From an uncultured Flavobacteriales bacterium (lineage in GTDB: Bacteria > Bacteroidota > Bacteroidia > Flavobacteriales_E > Vicingaceae), in the NCBI GenBank assembly GCA_905479915.1, contig CAJQOH010000028.1, forward strand, positions 62,001 through 126,000: a stretch of 64,000 bases of DNA. Reading direction: 5' to 3'. The notes under the pieces are model-generated. The model saw only the letters and a program-made list of their open reading frames with translations, was not told where the DNA came from and searched no databases. Shown here one piece after another: positions 27,665 to 35,715 of the stretch. The position numbers were made by a program, and so were the translations under genes. The stretch's first letter is position 1. Each line of letters begins with the position of its first letter.

Positions 27665-28791
27665 ATAAAAAATTCTTTAATTGATTCTATAATATATTCT
27701 AATTGATCCTTTTCCATTTCCGTATGAATTGGTAACGAAATTACACTTTTACATAGCTCCAGAGTAATTGGATAATTTTCATCTTTAAATTCTGGTCTAA
27801 TGTAAGCTTTTTGATGATGTAAAGGAACTGGATAATATACCATTGCTGGAATTCCTTTATTCTTTAAAAAAGCAATTAAATCGTCCCTATTAATTCCATT
27901 TGTTTTTAAGGTATACTGATGAAAAACATGTGTAGAATCTTCTGAAATTACAGGCGTTTCTAATTCATCTACAGCTAAAAACGCATTATTATAATAGTTG
28001 GCTACATCCCTTCTTGCTTGATTGTAAGCATCCAAATTGGGCAACTTAACTCTCAAAACTGCTGCTTGAATAGAGTCTAACCGGGAGTTAACTCCAATTT
28101 CATCGTGATAATACCTTTTATACATTCCGTGATTTACGATAGCATTTAATCTTTCAGCTAAAGCCGAGTCATTTGTAAAAAGTGCTCCACCATCACCATA
28201 ACACCCCAAGTTTTTAGAGGGAAAGAAAGATGTTGTCCCAACATTTCCAATCGTTCCAGCTTTTTTACGTTCTCCATTAGAAAAAGTATAAGTTGAACCA
28301 ATTGCTTGAGCCGTATCCTCTATTACAAACAAATTATGCTTTTTTGCAATTTCCATTATACGTTCCATATTTGAACATTGTCCGAATAAATGAACTGGAA
28401 TTATCGCTTTTGTTTTTGGAGTAATCGCTTTATTTAGTTCGTCAACATCGATATTAAATGTATCTCTATCCACATCAACAAAAACAGGAACTAAATTTAA
28501 TAGCCCAATAACCTCAACTGTTGCCGCAAAAGTAAAATCAGCAGTAATCACCTCATCGCCTGGCTTTAAATCTAAAGCCATCAACGCAATTTGTAAAGCA
28601 TCTGTACCATTTCCACATGGTATTACATGTTTTACATCTAAATAACTCTCTAATGCTACCTGAAATTCTTTTACCTCAGGACCTTTAATAAAAGCAGTTG
28701 AGTCAATAACATTCATTATTGCTTCATCAACTTGATCTTTTATCTTCTGGTATTGACTTTTTAAGTCAACCATTTGAATATTATTGGACAT
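27661..28791 (-). CDS. DegT/DnrJ/EryC1/StrS aminotransferase, WbpE-like
   Basis: 376 residues of fold-type I sugar aminotransferase. Visible: GNGTDALQIALMAL, EVITADFTFAATVEV, VIEDTAQAIGSTY and the PLP Lys in SFFPSKNLGCYGDGGALFTND. MVDLKSQYQKIKDQVDEAI at the N-terminus is typical of WbpE, which transfers an amino group to C3 of the 3-keto-UDP sugar produced by WbpB. It is the first gene of the nine-gene operon that runs down to the CpsB-type phosphatase. Confidence 0.86.
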   Translation of the reverse strand: MSNNIQMVDLKSQYQKIKDQVDEAIMNVIDSTAFIKGPEVKEFQVALESYLDVKHVIPCGNGTDALQIALMALDLKPGDEVITADFTFAATVEVIGLLNLVPVFVDVDRDTFNIDVDELNKAITPKTKAIIPVHLFGQCSNMERIMEIAKKHNLFVIEDTAQAIGSTYTFSNGERKKAGTIGNVGTTSFFPSKNLGCYGDGGALFTNDSALAERLNAIVNHGMYKRYYHDEIGVNSRLDSIQAAVLRVKLPNLDAYNQARRDVANYYNNAFLAVDELETPVISEDSTHVFHQYTLKTNGINRDDLIAFLKNKGIPAMVYYPVPLHHQKAYIRPEFKDENYPITLELCKSVISLPIHTEMEKDQLEYIIESIKEFFI

Positions 28792-28922
28792 TTATATTCT
28801 CGTTTTTCCTGATAAGTCTGCTAAATTAACAAATCTCGTCTATTTTATTACAATAAATATATCTATAACGATTAAGTAATAATAATGGTCTAATTTATTC
28901 GTTAATTTGTATTTTAAAGCCA

Positions 28923-29684
28923 ATGAAATACATACTACTTTCAATATTACTTTTACCTTTCATTTCAGGCAAAGCTCAATTTGTACTTGAAAAACCGGTA
29001 GCAAAAGATACTGCTTATACAATTCCAATGATTACAGCTTCATACGCTTTTCAATGGACAGGCGCAGATATGGCTGACCGATTTGGACGCAATTATAATC
29101 TTGGTGGTAGTTTTATGGTTAAAACAAAGAAAAATTTGCTTTATGGTTTTAAAGGTAATTTTTTATGGGGAGCTGAGGTAAAAGACAATACCATTTTAAA
29201 TGAAATTATTACAAGTACAAATGAAGTAATAGACAATCAAGGACAACTAACCCAAGTATATTTAGGGCAAAGAGGTTCTTCATTCTTTTTGTTTGGAGGT
29301 AAAATGTTTAATGTACTGGCTCCAAATCAAAATTCTGGATTCATCGTTTATGGAGGTTTTGGAATGCTACAGCATAAAATAAGTATTAAATTCCAAGATG
29401 ATGTTGCTAGCTTAACAGACCAACATAAAAAGGGCTATGATCGTTTTTCTTTAGGGTATGCAGCAAACGGTTTTGCCGGCTATTTGTTTTTGAGTAAAAA
29501 TAGATTACTTAACTTTTTTGGTGGATTTGACTACACCTATGCTGTTACAAAAAGTCTTAGAAAATACAATTACGACACACAGGAAGTTGACAATAAAAGC
29601 TACACCAACATCTTATATGGCGCAAGAATTGGTTGGATAATCCGACTAAATAAAAGACAGTCTCGAGACTATTACTACAACTAG
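28923..29684 (+). CDS. Hypothetical outer-membrane-type protein
   Basis: 253 residues, signal peptide MKYILLSILLLPFISGKAQ. The mature protein has alternating strands rich in Gly and aromatic residues (YNLGGSFMVKTKKNLLYGFKGNFLWG, GFIVYGGFGMLQHKI, LLNFFGGFDYTYAV), suggesting a beta-barrel. No family recognised. It lies 17 nt upstream of waaA on the same strand, so an envelope role linked to lipopolysaccharide assembly is possible but only inferred from position. Confidence 0.55.
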   Translation: MKYILLSILLLPFISGKAQFVLEKPVAKDTAYTIPMITASYAFQWTGADMADRFGRNYNLGGSFMVKTKKNLLYGFKGNFLWGAEVKDNTILNEIITSTNEVIDNQGQLTQVYLGQRGSSFFLFGGKMFNVLAPNQNSGFIVYGGFGMLQHKISIKFQDDVASLTDQHKKGYDRFSLGYAANGFAGYLFLSKNRLLNFFGGFDYTYAVTKSLRKYNYDTQEVDNKSYTNILYGARIGWIIRLNKRQSRDYYYN

Positions 29685-29701
29685 TCTAAATCTACTTTAA
29701 G

Positions 29702-30919
29702 TTGATTATTTTCTACAACATATTTTTATTTTTTTATGTGCTAGCAATTAAAATTGCTGCTCTATTCAACCCAAAAGCACAACTATGGATAAATGGTAGA
29801 AAAAACATCTTTGAAGATTTACAGTCAGTTAAAGCGGTTAACAACATTTACTGGTTTCACTGTGCTAGTTTAGGTGAATTAGAACAGGCTAAACCAATAA
29901 TTGAAAAACTAAAAGAAAAAGACAACAGTATAAAAATCTTAATTACTATTTTTTCTCCTTCGGGATATGATTTTGCTGTAAAATATGATAAAGCCGATTT
30001 TGTCTTTTACCTACCAATTGATTCTGCAAAAAATGCCAAACGCTTTATTGACGCAGTTAATCCTACAAAAGCATTCTTTATCAAATATGAGTTTTGGTAT
30101 TATTACCTCCACCAACTTTCTACAAAAAAGATTCCAACCTATTTAATTTCAGGTGTTTTTAGAAAAAACCAACTCTTCTTTAAATGGTACGGAAGTATCC
30201 ACAAAAAAATGCTTAGTTATTTTTCTTACTTTTTTGTGCAAAATGAAGCCTCTAAAGAGTTACTAACCAACTTAGGGTACAGCAATATTGCTACAACAGG
30301 AGATACAAGGTTAGATAGAGTTTATGAAAATTCTTTAACCCCTAAAATGCCTCCACTCATTAAAAAATTTGCGGGCAATAAAAAGGTAATTATAGTAGGA
30401 AGTTCATGGGGTACAGAAGAAAAAATAATTGCTGATTTTATAAAAAGTACAAAAAAAGATTTCAAATTCATAATAGCCCCTCACAACATTAAAGAAAGTC
30501 ACATTAAAGAAATTAATGGTTTACTAGAATCTGATTTTATCAACTACTCTGATGCAACTTATGACAACATTTCAGATTCAAAAACCTTAGTGATCGATAA
30601 TATTGGGATTTTAGCAAACACCTATCAATTTTCTGATATCGCTTTTATAGGTGGTGGTTTTACTGGTGGATTACACAACATTTTAGAACCTGCTAGTTTT
30701 GGAAATGTAATTCTTTTTGGACCAAAACACGAAAAATTTCATGAAGCTCAGGAGTTAATAAACATTAATGGTGCTTATGAAATTAAAGATGTAGATGACT
30801 TAATTGCCATTACCAATCACTTGTTACTAGATGACAATCTAGAAAAGAGCAAACAATCCAATTTAGATTACATTAAAAATAACCGAGGGGCTACTGATAA
30901 GATTATTAATCAGCTATGA
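29702..30919 (+). CDS. waaA: 3-deoxy-D-manno-octulosonic acid (Kdo) transferase
   Basis: 405 residues. An N-terminal membrane anchor (about residues 2-21) is followed by a GT-B glycosyltransferase: FHCASLGELEQAKPIIEKL with the catalytic Glu, LISGVFRKNQLFFKWYG, GDTRLDRVYEN and GGGFTGGLHNILEPASFG near residue 315. It transfers Kdo to lipid A precursor at the inner membrane. The start codon is TTG (an in-frame stop lies five codons upstream and no ATG precedes the anchor). Last 10 nt overlap the convergent moaCB gene. Confidence 0.9.
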   Translation: MIIFYNIFLFFYVLAIKIAALFNPKAQLWINGRKNIFEDLQSVKAVNNIYWFHCASLGELEQAKPIIEKLKEKDNSIKILITIFSPSGYDFAVKYDKADFVFYLPIDSAKNAKRFIDAVNPTKAFFIKYEFWYYYLHQLSTKKIPTYLISGVFRKNQLFFKWYGSIHKKMLSYFSYFFVQNEASKELLTNLGYSNIATTGDTRLDRVYENSLTPKMPPLIKKFAGNKKVIIVGSSWGTEEKIIADFIKSTKKDFKFIIAPHNIKESHIKEINGLLESDFINYSDATYDNISDSKTLVIDNIGILANTYQFSDIAFIGGGFTGGLHNILEPASFGNVILFGPKHEKFHEAQELININGAYEIKDVDDLIAITNHLLLDDNLEKSKQSNLDYIKNNRGATDKIINQL

Positions 30920-31821
30920 TTCGTCCCTTTTAGAACCTGAAAAACGTGTAGCACTGCTGGAAATATAGCATCCATACTTTCTTTAGCACCATTAGTAGAA
31001 CCTGGCAGTGCCAAAACCAAAGTATTACCTTTTACCCCAGCGATACTTCTGCTCATCATAGAGTAAGGTGTACGCTCTTGTCCGTAAGAACGAATGGCTT
31101 CTTCTATACCAGGAATTTCTCTATCAATTATTGATTTCAAAGCTTCCGGAGTTACATCTCTAGATGACAAACCAGTTCCACCAGTATAAATTACCATATT
31201 AATTCCTTGTTCAATATAACTATTCGCTTTTGATTGAATTTGGTCAACCTCATCAGGAATAATTACATAATCTTTAACCTCAACACCACACTCCTCTAAT
31301 TTCTTAATGATGGCTTTACCTGCTTTATCCTCCTTCTGTCCTGCAGAAATAGTATCTGAACAAACAACAACTGCGGCCGATAAATCTTTTCTAAAACGAT
31401 CTGTAAAATCCGATTTCCCTCCTTTTTTATGTAACAATTTAATCTGATGAATTTCAACCCCTTTATCAATTGGCTTTAGCATATCGTACATATTTAAAGC
31501 AACAACACTTGCTCCATGCATTGCTTCAACCTCAACACCCGTTTTATAAATGGTTTTAACAGTCATCTTAATCACTATCTCTAAACCATTAATCTCATAA
31601 TCAATACCAGTATATTCTATTGGCATTGGGTGACAATCTGCCAAAATTAAAGGCGTTTGTTTTACCCCCAACAAACCCACTGCTCTACACATCGCAAAAA
31701 CATCTCCCTTAGGAACTGTTTTATTATTGATTGCATCTATCGTTTCTTGCTTACTTACTTTAACAATAGCTTGTGCTGTTGCAATTCTAAGTGTTGTTGA
31801 CTTATGTGTAATGTCGATCAT
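30910..31821 (-). CDS. Bifunctional molybdenum-cofactor protein MoaC/MoaB
   Basis: 303 residues. Residues 1-150 are MoaC (cyclic pyranopterin monophosphate synthase): AMCRAVGLLGVKQTPLILADCHPMP and TGVEVEAMHGASVVALNMYDMLKP. Residues 155-303 are MoaB/MogA-like molybdopterin adenylyltransferase: VVCSDTISAGQKEDKAG, MVIYTGGTGLSSRDVTPEALKS, ALPGSTNGAKESMDAIFP. Such fusions are common in Bacteroidota. Last gene of the Moco operon. Confidence 0.92.
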   Translation of the reverse strand: MIDITHKSTTLRIATAQAIVKVSKQETIDAINNKTVPKGDVFAMCRAVGLLGVKQTPLILADCHPMPIEYTGIDYEINGLEIVIKMTVKTIYKTGVEVEAMHGASVVALNMYDMLKPIDKGVEIHQIKLLHKKGGKSDFTDRFRKDLSAAVVVCSDTISAGQKEDKAGKAIIKKLEECGVEVKDYVIIPDEVDQIQSKANSYIEQGINMVIYTGGTGLSSRDVTPEALKSIIDREIPGIEEAIRSYGQERTPYSMMSRSIAGVKGNTLVLALPGSTNGAKESMDAIFPAVLHVFQVLKGTNHS

Positions 31822-31845
31822 TTGAAAATAATTATTGTAAAATAT

Positions 31846-32205
31846 CTAATGATTATTTGATGCTGTTTTTCTTGATGATACAAATATTGCAGTTAATTCT
31901 TTTGCCTCGTTTAATAATGGTTCAATTTTTTCTAACTCAAATAATTTTTCATCAATAATAAACTCCAACCAAAAAGCACTTTCATCAACCTCTTCAATAA
32001 CGATACTAATTTTTGCAATAAAACTAGCTTTTGACTGAGCAACACATGTAGCTCTGTAATTTGCAGCAACAGAAGTTGAACACCTTATTAATTGCCCTTT
32101 AATATGTTTACCTAAATAAATTTCTGGCAAAAACTCCGTTAGTTTAACACAACGATGCGCGAACTTCTTTGTTCTGTCTTTTAGATCATTTTTCATATTA
32201 ATCAT
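31846..32205 (-). CDS. Four-helix-bundle protein (S23/IVS-encoded family)
   Basis: 119 residues, all helical: LKDRTKKFAHRCVKLTEFLPE, GKHIKGQLIRCSTSVAANYRATCVAQSKASFIAKISIVIEEVDESAFWLEF. This matches the small four-helix-bundle family first described from 23S rRNA intervening sequences. No molybdenum role is known. It sits between moaE and moaCB in the same orientation and is bracketed by 11-bp perfect inverted repeats that overlap its stop codon and the moaE stop codon, which suggests insertion into the operon. Confidence 0.85.
   Translation of the reverse strand: MINMKNDLKDRTKKFAHRCVKLTEFLPEIYLGKHIKGQLIRCSTSVAANYRATCVAQSKASFIAKISIVIEEVDESAFWLEFIIDEKLFELEKIEPLLNEAKELTAIFVSSRKTASNNH
31848..31858 (+). 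repeat. Inverted repeat flanking the four-helix-bundle gene (left)
   Basis: AATGATTATTT, the exact reverse complement of the sequence at 32217-32227. It overlaps the final codons of the small gene. Confidence 0.55.
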
Positions 32206-32216
32206 TTAACATTAAT

Positions 32217-32227
32217 AAATAATCATT
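32217..32227 (-). repeat. Inverted repeat flanking the four-helix-bundle gene (right)
   Basis: AAATAATCATT, reverse complement of 31848-31858. It overlaps the end of moaE, so the 359-bp interval between the repeats holds just the small gene and its leader. Confidence 0.55.
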
Positions 32228-32666
32228 GGTTAGTTTTCCACTGAAAACTATCATCTTCAAAAATTTCTTTTCCAAAAACAGGCACTTTTATTTTAATTTC
32301 TTCAGTGATAAAACGTGTTGCATCAAAAGCCATTTGCCTATGCTTTGAAGATGTAAAAACAAATAAACAAATCTCTCCGGCCTTAACAATTCCTTTACTA
32401 TGGTAAATATGACCACAAGTTAAATCGAACTTTTCAAATGCTGCTTCTCTAATTTCATCAAAAACTTTATTCGCCATTTCATCATAAGCAGAATAATCTA
32501 TGGCAGTTACTATTTTACCATCAATTTCATCTGCTCTAACTTGACCTAAAAATATATCGTGTGCTCCAATGTTAGTTTTCACTTGATGATGTGCTATTGA
32601 AGTTCCAATTTTTTCTGGTGTGATTGGGCCTTCAACTAATGAATTTTTAATCTTTTTATCTTTCAT
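32223..32666 (-). CDS. moaE: Molybdopterin synthase catalytic subunit
   Basis: 147 residues from the ATG at 32666 (a TTG at 32675 would overlap the previous gene). MoaE features: GAHDIFLGQVRADEIDGK, IDYSAYDEMANKVFDEI, DLTCGHIYHSKGIVKAGEICLFVFTSSKHRQMAFDATRFITEEIKIKVPVFGKEIF with the catalytic Lys pair. It adds two sulfurs to cPMP together with MoaD, encoded two genes upstream. Starts 2 nt after the moeB stop. Confidence 0.93.
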   Translation of the reverse strand: MKDKKIKNSLVEGPITPEKIGTSIAHHQVKTNIGAHDIFLGQVRADEIDGKIVTAIDYSAYDEMANKVFDEIREAAFEKFDLTCGHIYHSKGIVKAGEICLFVFTSSKHRQMAFDATRFITEEIKIKVPVFGKEIFEDDSFQWKTNQ

Positions 32667-32668
32667 AC

Positions 32669-33766
32669 TTACCAATTTACAATACCTCCTTCAAGGTTAA
32701 TTAAATTATCAAATCCTTTTTGTTCTAGATACTCAATACAATTTAGACTTCTTATTCCGTGCTGACAAAAAACAATGGTTTCTTTGTTTTTATCAATTTT
32801 TTCAAAATTAGAAGGAATAGCATTTAAAGGAATGTTTATTGCATTTAACTCTTCAACCTGAGGTTGTTCCCAACTTTCTCTTACATCAATAATTTGTACA
32901 TCTCTTGAATTATCTAACCACTCTTTTAATTCAGATACAGAAATCTCGTTCACTTTTGGATCATTGGTAATTCCGCAAAAGAAATCATAATCAATGTTCT
33001 CAAATTCATCAGCATTTCCTAAAACTTTCTGAACTTCTTCTTCGGAACGATTAACATTAAGCGTTAAAAAAGAATTCTCCAATGCATCGTATGTCAATAA
33101 CTTACCTGACAAAGATTCTCCAATTTCTAAGATCATTTTAAGTACCTCATTTGCTTGTTGTGTTCCAATTAAACCCGGCAAAACACCTATTACTCCAACA
33201 TCAGAACAACTTGGAACACTACCTGCTTTTGGTGGGTCAGGAAACAAACAACGGTACGTTGGACCATTTTTATAATTGAAGACCGTGACTTGTCCTTCAA
33301 ATTTAAAAATAGCACCATAAACCAATGGTTTACCTGTAATTACACAAGCATCATTTACTAGGTAACGTGTAGAAAAATTATCTGTTCCATCAACTACAAT
33401 ATCAAACTTTTTAAATAATTCTATGGCGTTTTTTGTAGTCAGCTTTTCAGGATAAACATCAAAAGCAACATGGGGGTTCAATTGTGTCAATCTATTTTTA
33501 GCGGATATGGCTTTATTCTCTCCTATATCAGAAACTGTATATAAAATCTGCCTTTGTAGATTAGTAGCATCTACTCTATCAAAATCTACAATTCCAATGG
33601 TTCCAACTCCTGCGGCTGTTAAATACTGTAAAACAGGGCACCCCAAACCTCCTGCACCAATTACAAGAACTTTTGCAGACTTTAGTTGCTCTTGCCCCTT
33701 TAGCCCCACCTTTTCTAAAAGAATATGCCGGCTATATCTATTTTTTTCTTGATCTGAAAGACTCAT
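32669..33766 (-). CDS. moeB: MoeB/ThiF-type adenylyltransferase with C-terminal rhodanese domain
   Basis: 365 residues. Residues 1-250 are an E1-like domain: VLVIGAGGLGCPVLQYLTAAGVGTIGIVDFD, RQILYTVSDIGENKA, VDGTDNFSTRYLVNDA, and the PSCSDVGVIGVLPGLIG loop. Residues 270-365 are a rhodanese with active-site Cys in TIVFCQHGIRSLNC. It adenylates and probably thiocarboxylates the MoaD C-terminal Gly. The usual first zinc Cys pair appears incomplete (GPTYRCLFP), so the structural zinc may be lost. The MoaD gene is directly upstream. Confidence 0.9.
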   Translation of the reverse strand: MSLSDQEKNRYSRHILLEKVGLKGQEQLKSAKVLVIGAGGLGCPVLQYLTAAGVGTIGIVDFDRVDATNLQRQILYTVSDIGENKAISAKNRLTQLNPHVAFDVYPEKLTTKNAIELFKKFDIVVDGTDNFSTRYLVNDACVITGKPLVYGAIFKFEGQVTVFNYKNGPTYRCLFPDPPKAGSVPSCSDVGVIGVLPGLIGTQQANEVLKMILEIGESLSGKLLTYDALENSFLTLNVNRSEEEVQKVLGNADEFENIDYDFFCGITNDPKVNEISVSELKEWLDNSRDVQIIDVRESWEQPQVEELNAINIPLNAIPSNFEKIDKNKETIVFCQHGIRSLNCIEYLEQKGFDNLINLEGGIVNW

Positions 33767-33772
33767 AATTGA

Positions 33773-34009
33773 TTAACCTCCTGCAAATGGTGGTAGCAAA
33801 GCAACTTCTTCACTACCTGTTAAAACAAAATTATCATTTACAAATGATTGATTTACTGCAATCTTAAAATCAACAGTAGCTAACCTAGGATATTTTTTAA
33901 GCAAATCATTCCTTAGATTTTGAACAGGTAAATTATTGAATTCTAAAACTTCTTCTTTTTTACAAGAAGCTTCAGCTACCATTCCAAAATATTTAATGAT
34001 CAACGTCAT
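33773..34009 (-). CDS. moaD: Molybdopterin synthase sulfur-carrier subunit
   Basis: 78-residue ubiquitin-like protein ending in the required Gly-Gly (LLPPFAGG). Begins TLIIKYFGMVAEASCKKEE with the family's first strand and contains IAVNQSFV. The terminal Gly is adenylated by MoeB and thiocarboxylated for MoaE. Its first 17 nt overlap the 3' end of mobA. Confidence 0.9.
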   Translation of the reverse strand: MTLIIKYFGMVAEASCKKEEVLEFNNLPVQNLRNDLLKKYPRLATVDFKIAVNQSFVNDNFVLTGSEEVALLPPFAGG

Positions 34010-34541
34010 TTGGTGCGTTTAAATTTCTAAAAAGTTGAGCTTCAAAATGATTCGCATCAACAACATTCAAATTTAAGTTTTTGAAAGCATCAAGTAATTT
34101 TAATTCATCTTTTTCTAAAGAAATTCCAAAAAATGGCTCACATGACTTAGAAAAAACACTTATCAATTGATGCGTAAAACCATCTTTCTCAGGTATAGTT
34201 ATTTGGCAATCACCATGCTTTTCGATTAGGAAAGAAATCAATTTTTCGCTTACATAAGGAACATCACAACTTAAAACAATATTGGTTTCTGATTGCGAAT
34301 AAAACAAACCTGTATACAATCCTGCTAAAGGACCTTTTTCTTTAATCAAATCTTCATAAACAGGATATCCAAACTGCTCATAAGCTACATTATTCGAAAC
34401 AATCACAATATCATCCACAAAAGGTTTTAAAACAGTTATAACATATTGAATCATTGGCTCACCCTCCAACAGCATCAACCCCTTATCCTCATTCATTCGA
34501 GAACTTTTCCCTCCTGCCAATATAATTCCTGTTCTTGACAT
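33993..34541 (-). CDS. mobA: Molybdenum cofactor guanylyltransferase
   Basis: 182 residues. Nucleotidyltransferase motif GIILAGGKSSRMNEDKGLMLLEGEPMI at the N-terminus, then EDLIKEKGPLAGLYTGL and VLSCDVPYVSEKLI with the metal Asp. MobA converts Mo-molybdopterin to the guanine dinucleotide form used by DMSO-reductase-type enzymes, hinting that such an enzyme is encoded elsewhere. Starts 1 nt after the moeA stop. Confidence 0.88.
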   Translation of the reverse strand: MSRTGIILAGGKSSRMNEDKGLMLLEGEPMIQYVITVLKPFVDDIVIVSNNVAYEQFGYPVYEDLIKEKGPLAGLYTGLFYSQSETNIVLSCDVPYVSEKLISFLIEKHGDCQITIPEKDGFTHQLISVFSKSCEPFFGISLEKDELKLLDAFKNLNLNVVDANHFEAQLFRNLNAPNDVDH

Positions 34542-34542
34542 T

Positions 34543-35715
34543 TTAAATTAAATGCACATTAACCATTTCATTTTCTGAAACTTCTTGTACTGTTTCATCC
34601 AAGTAAACAAAACAATTTGCCAAAGCAAATGATTTCAAAACATCAGATCCTTGTCCTTCGAGTATCTCAACCGTTTTATAATCTGTAAATGCTTTATAAA
34701 AAGTAGCTCTTCCTTCCTTCTTTTTAATTGATTTTATCAAAGGCAATGTTAAATCATTCAATGATGGAGCCTTAGATCCTTTCATAAGGTTTATTGCTGT
34801 ATTTACATATTGATAAAAGCAAGTTAATGCTGCTGCCGGATTACCAGGCAAGGCAAAAACATAACATTTTTTAGTCTTCCCAAAATACAAAGGCTTTCCT
34901 GGTTTTTGTTTTACTTTATAAAATATCTCTTCAACTCCGTTATACTCCAATGCTTCTTTTACAAAATCATAATCACCTACAGATATTCCTCCAGACAAGA
35001 TAAGTAAATCATTATTTTCAAGAGCTTCTGAAATAGCTTTTTGAGTAGCCTCTTTATCGTCTTCAACCAAAACAATTTTTGGTTCAATATTCAGCTTATT
35101 CAATGCTGCTTTTAACATAAAGGTATTCGACTCATATATTTGTCCATCTTCCAATTCATTCCCTGGCTTCACCAATTCATCTCCAGTAGCTATAATTGTT
35201 ACACTTGGAGAATTGTAAACTTTCACAGAAGTTATTCCGAGATTAGATAAAAATCCTACTGTAGCAGCATTAATTCGAACTCCCTTTTCTAGGGCTAAAT
35301 TTCCAACTTCAATTTGATGCCCCTTCTTTCGAATATTTCCTCCTTGTTTTAACCCTTCATCTTTAACCACCAACTTTCCATCAACAAGCTCAGTTAGTTC
35401 TTGCATTACTACAGTATCACAAGAGTCAGGAACTTTAGACCCTGTAAATATTCTTACTGCTTCATTGTTTTTAATTTCAACTTTTTGAGTATCGCCTGCA
35501 GCAACTTCAGCAACTATTGGCAATTGTTCTTGAATGCTTTCATAAGAAAAAGCATAACCATCCATAGCAGATTGGTTAAACGAAGGAACTGATATGGGAG
35601 CTACAACGTCTTCTGCCAAGCAAAACTCTAAAGCATCAACAACAGTAACCTCTATTATTTCTAATGGAAATACACTTTGATTAACGAATTGTTTGGCTTG
35701 TTCTACAGATATCAT
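34543..35715 (-). CDS. moeA: Molybdopterin molybdenumtransferase
   Basis: 390 residues from the ATG at 35715, which overlaps the SpoIIE gene's stop as ATGA; a GTG seven codons upstream is less likely. MoeA motifs: PSFNQSAMDGYAFSYES, VRIFTGSKVPDSCDTVVMQE, IRKKGHQIEVGNLAL, IIATGDELVKPG, ILSGGISVGDYDFVKEAL, KQKPGKPLYFG and FALPGNPAAALTCFYQYV. It inserts molybdate into adenylated molybdopterin. Confidence 0.93.
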   Translation of the reverse strand: MISVEQAKQFVNQSVFPLEIIEVTVVDALEFCLAEDVVAPISVPSFNQSAMDGYAFSYESIQEQLPIVAEVAAGDTQKVEIKNNEAVRIFTGSKVPDSCDTVVMQELTELVDGKLVVKDEGLKQGGNIRKKGHQIEVGNLALEKGVRINAATVGFLSNLGITSVKVYNSPSVTIIATGDELVKPGNELEDGQIYESNTFMLKAALNKLNIEPKIVLVEDDKEATQKAISEALENNDLLILSGGISVGDYDFVKEALEYNGVEEIFYKVKQKPGKPLYFGKTKKCYVFALPGNPAAALTCFYQYVNTAINLMKGSKAPSLNDLTLPLIKSIKKKEGRATFYKAFTDYKTVEILEGQGSDVLKSFALANCFVYLDETVQEVSENEMVNVHLI

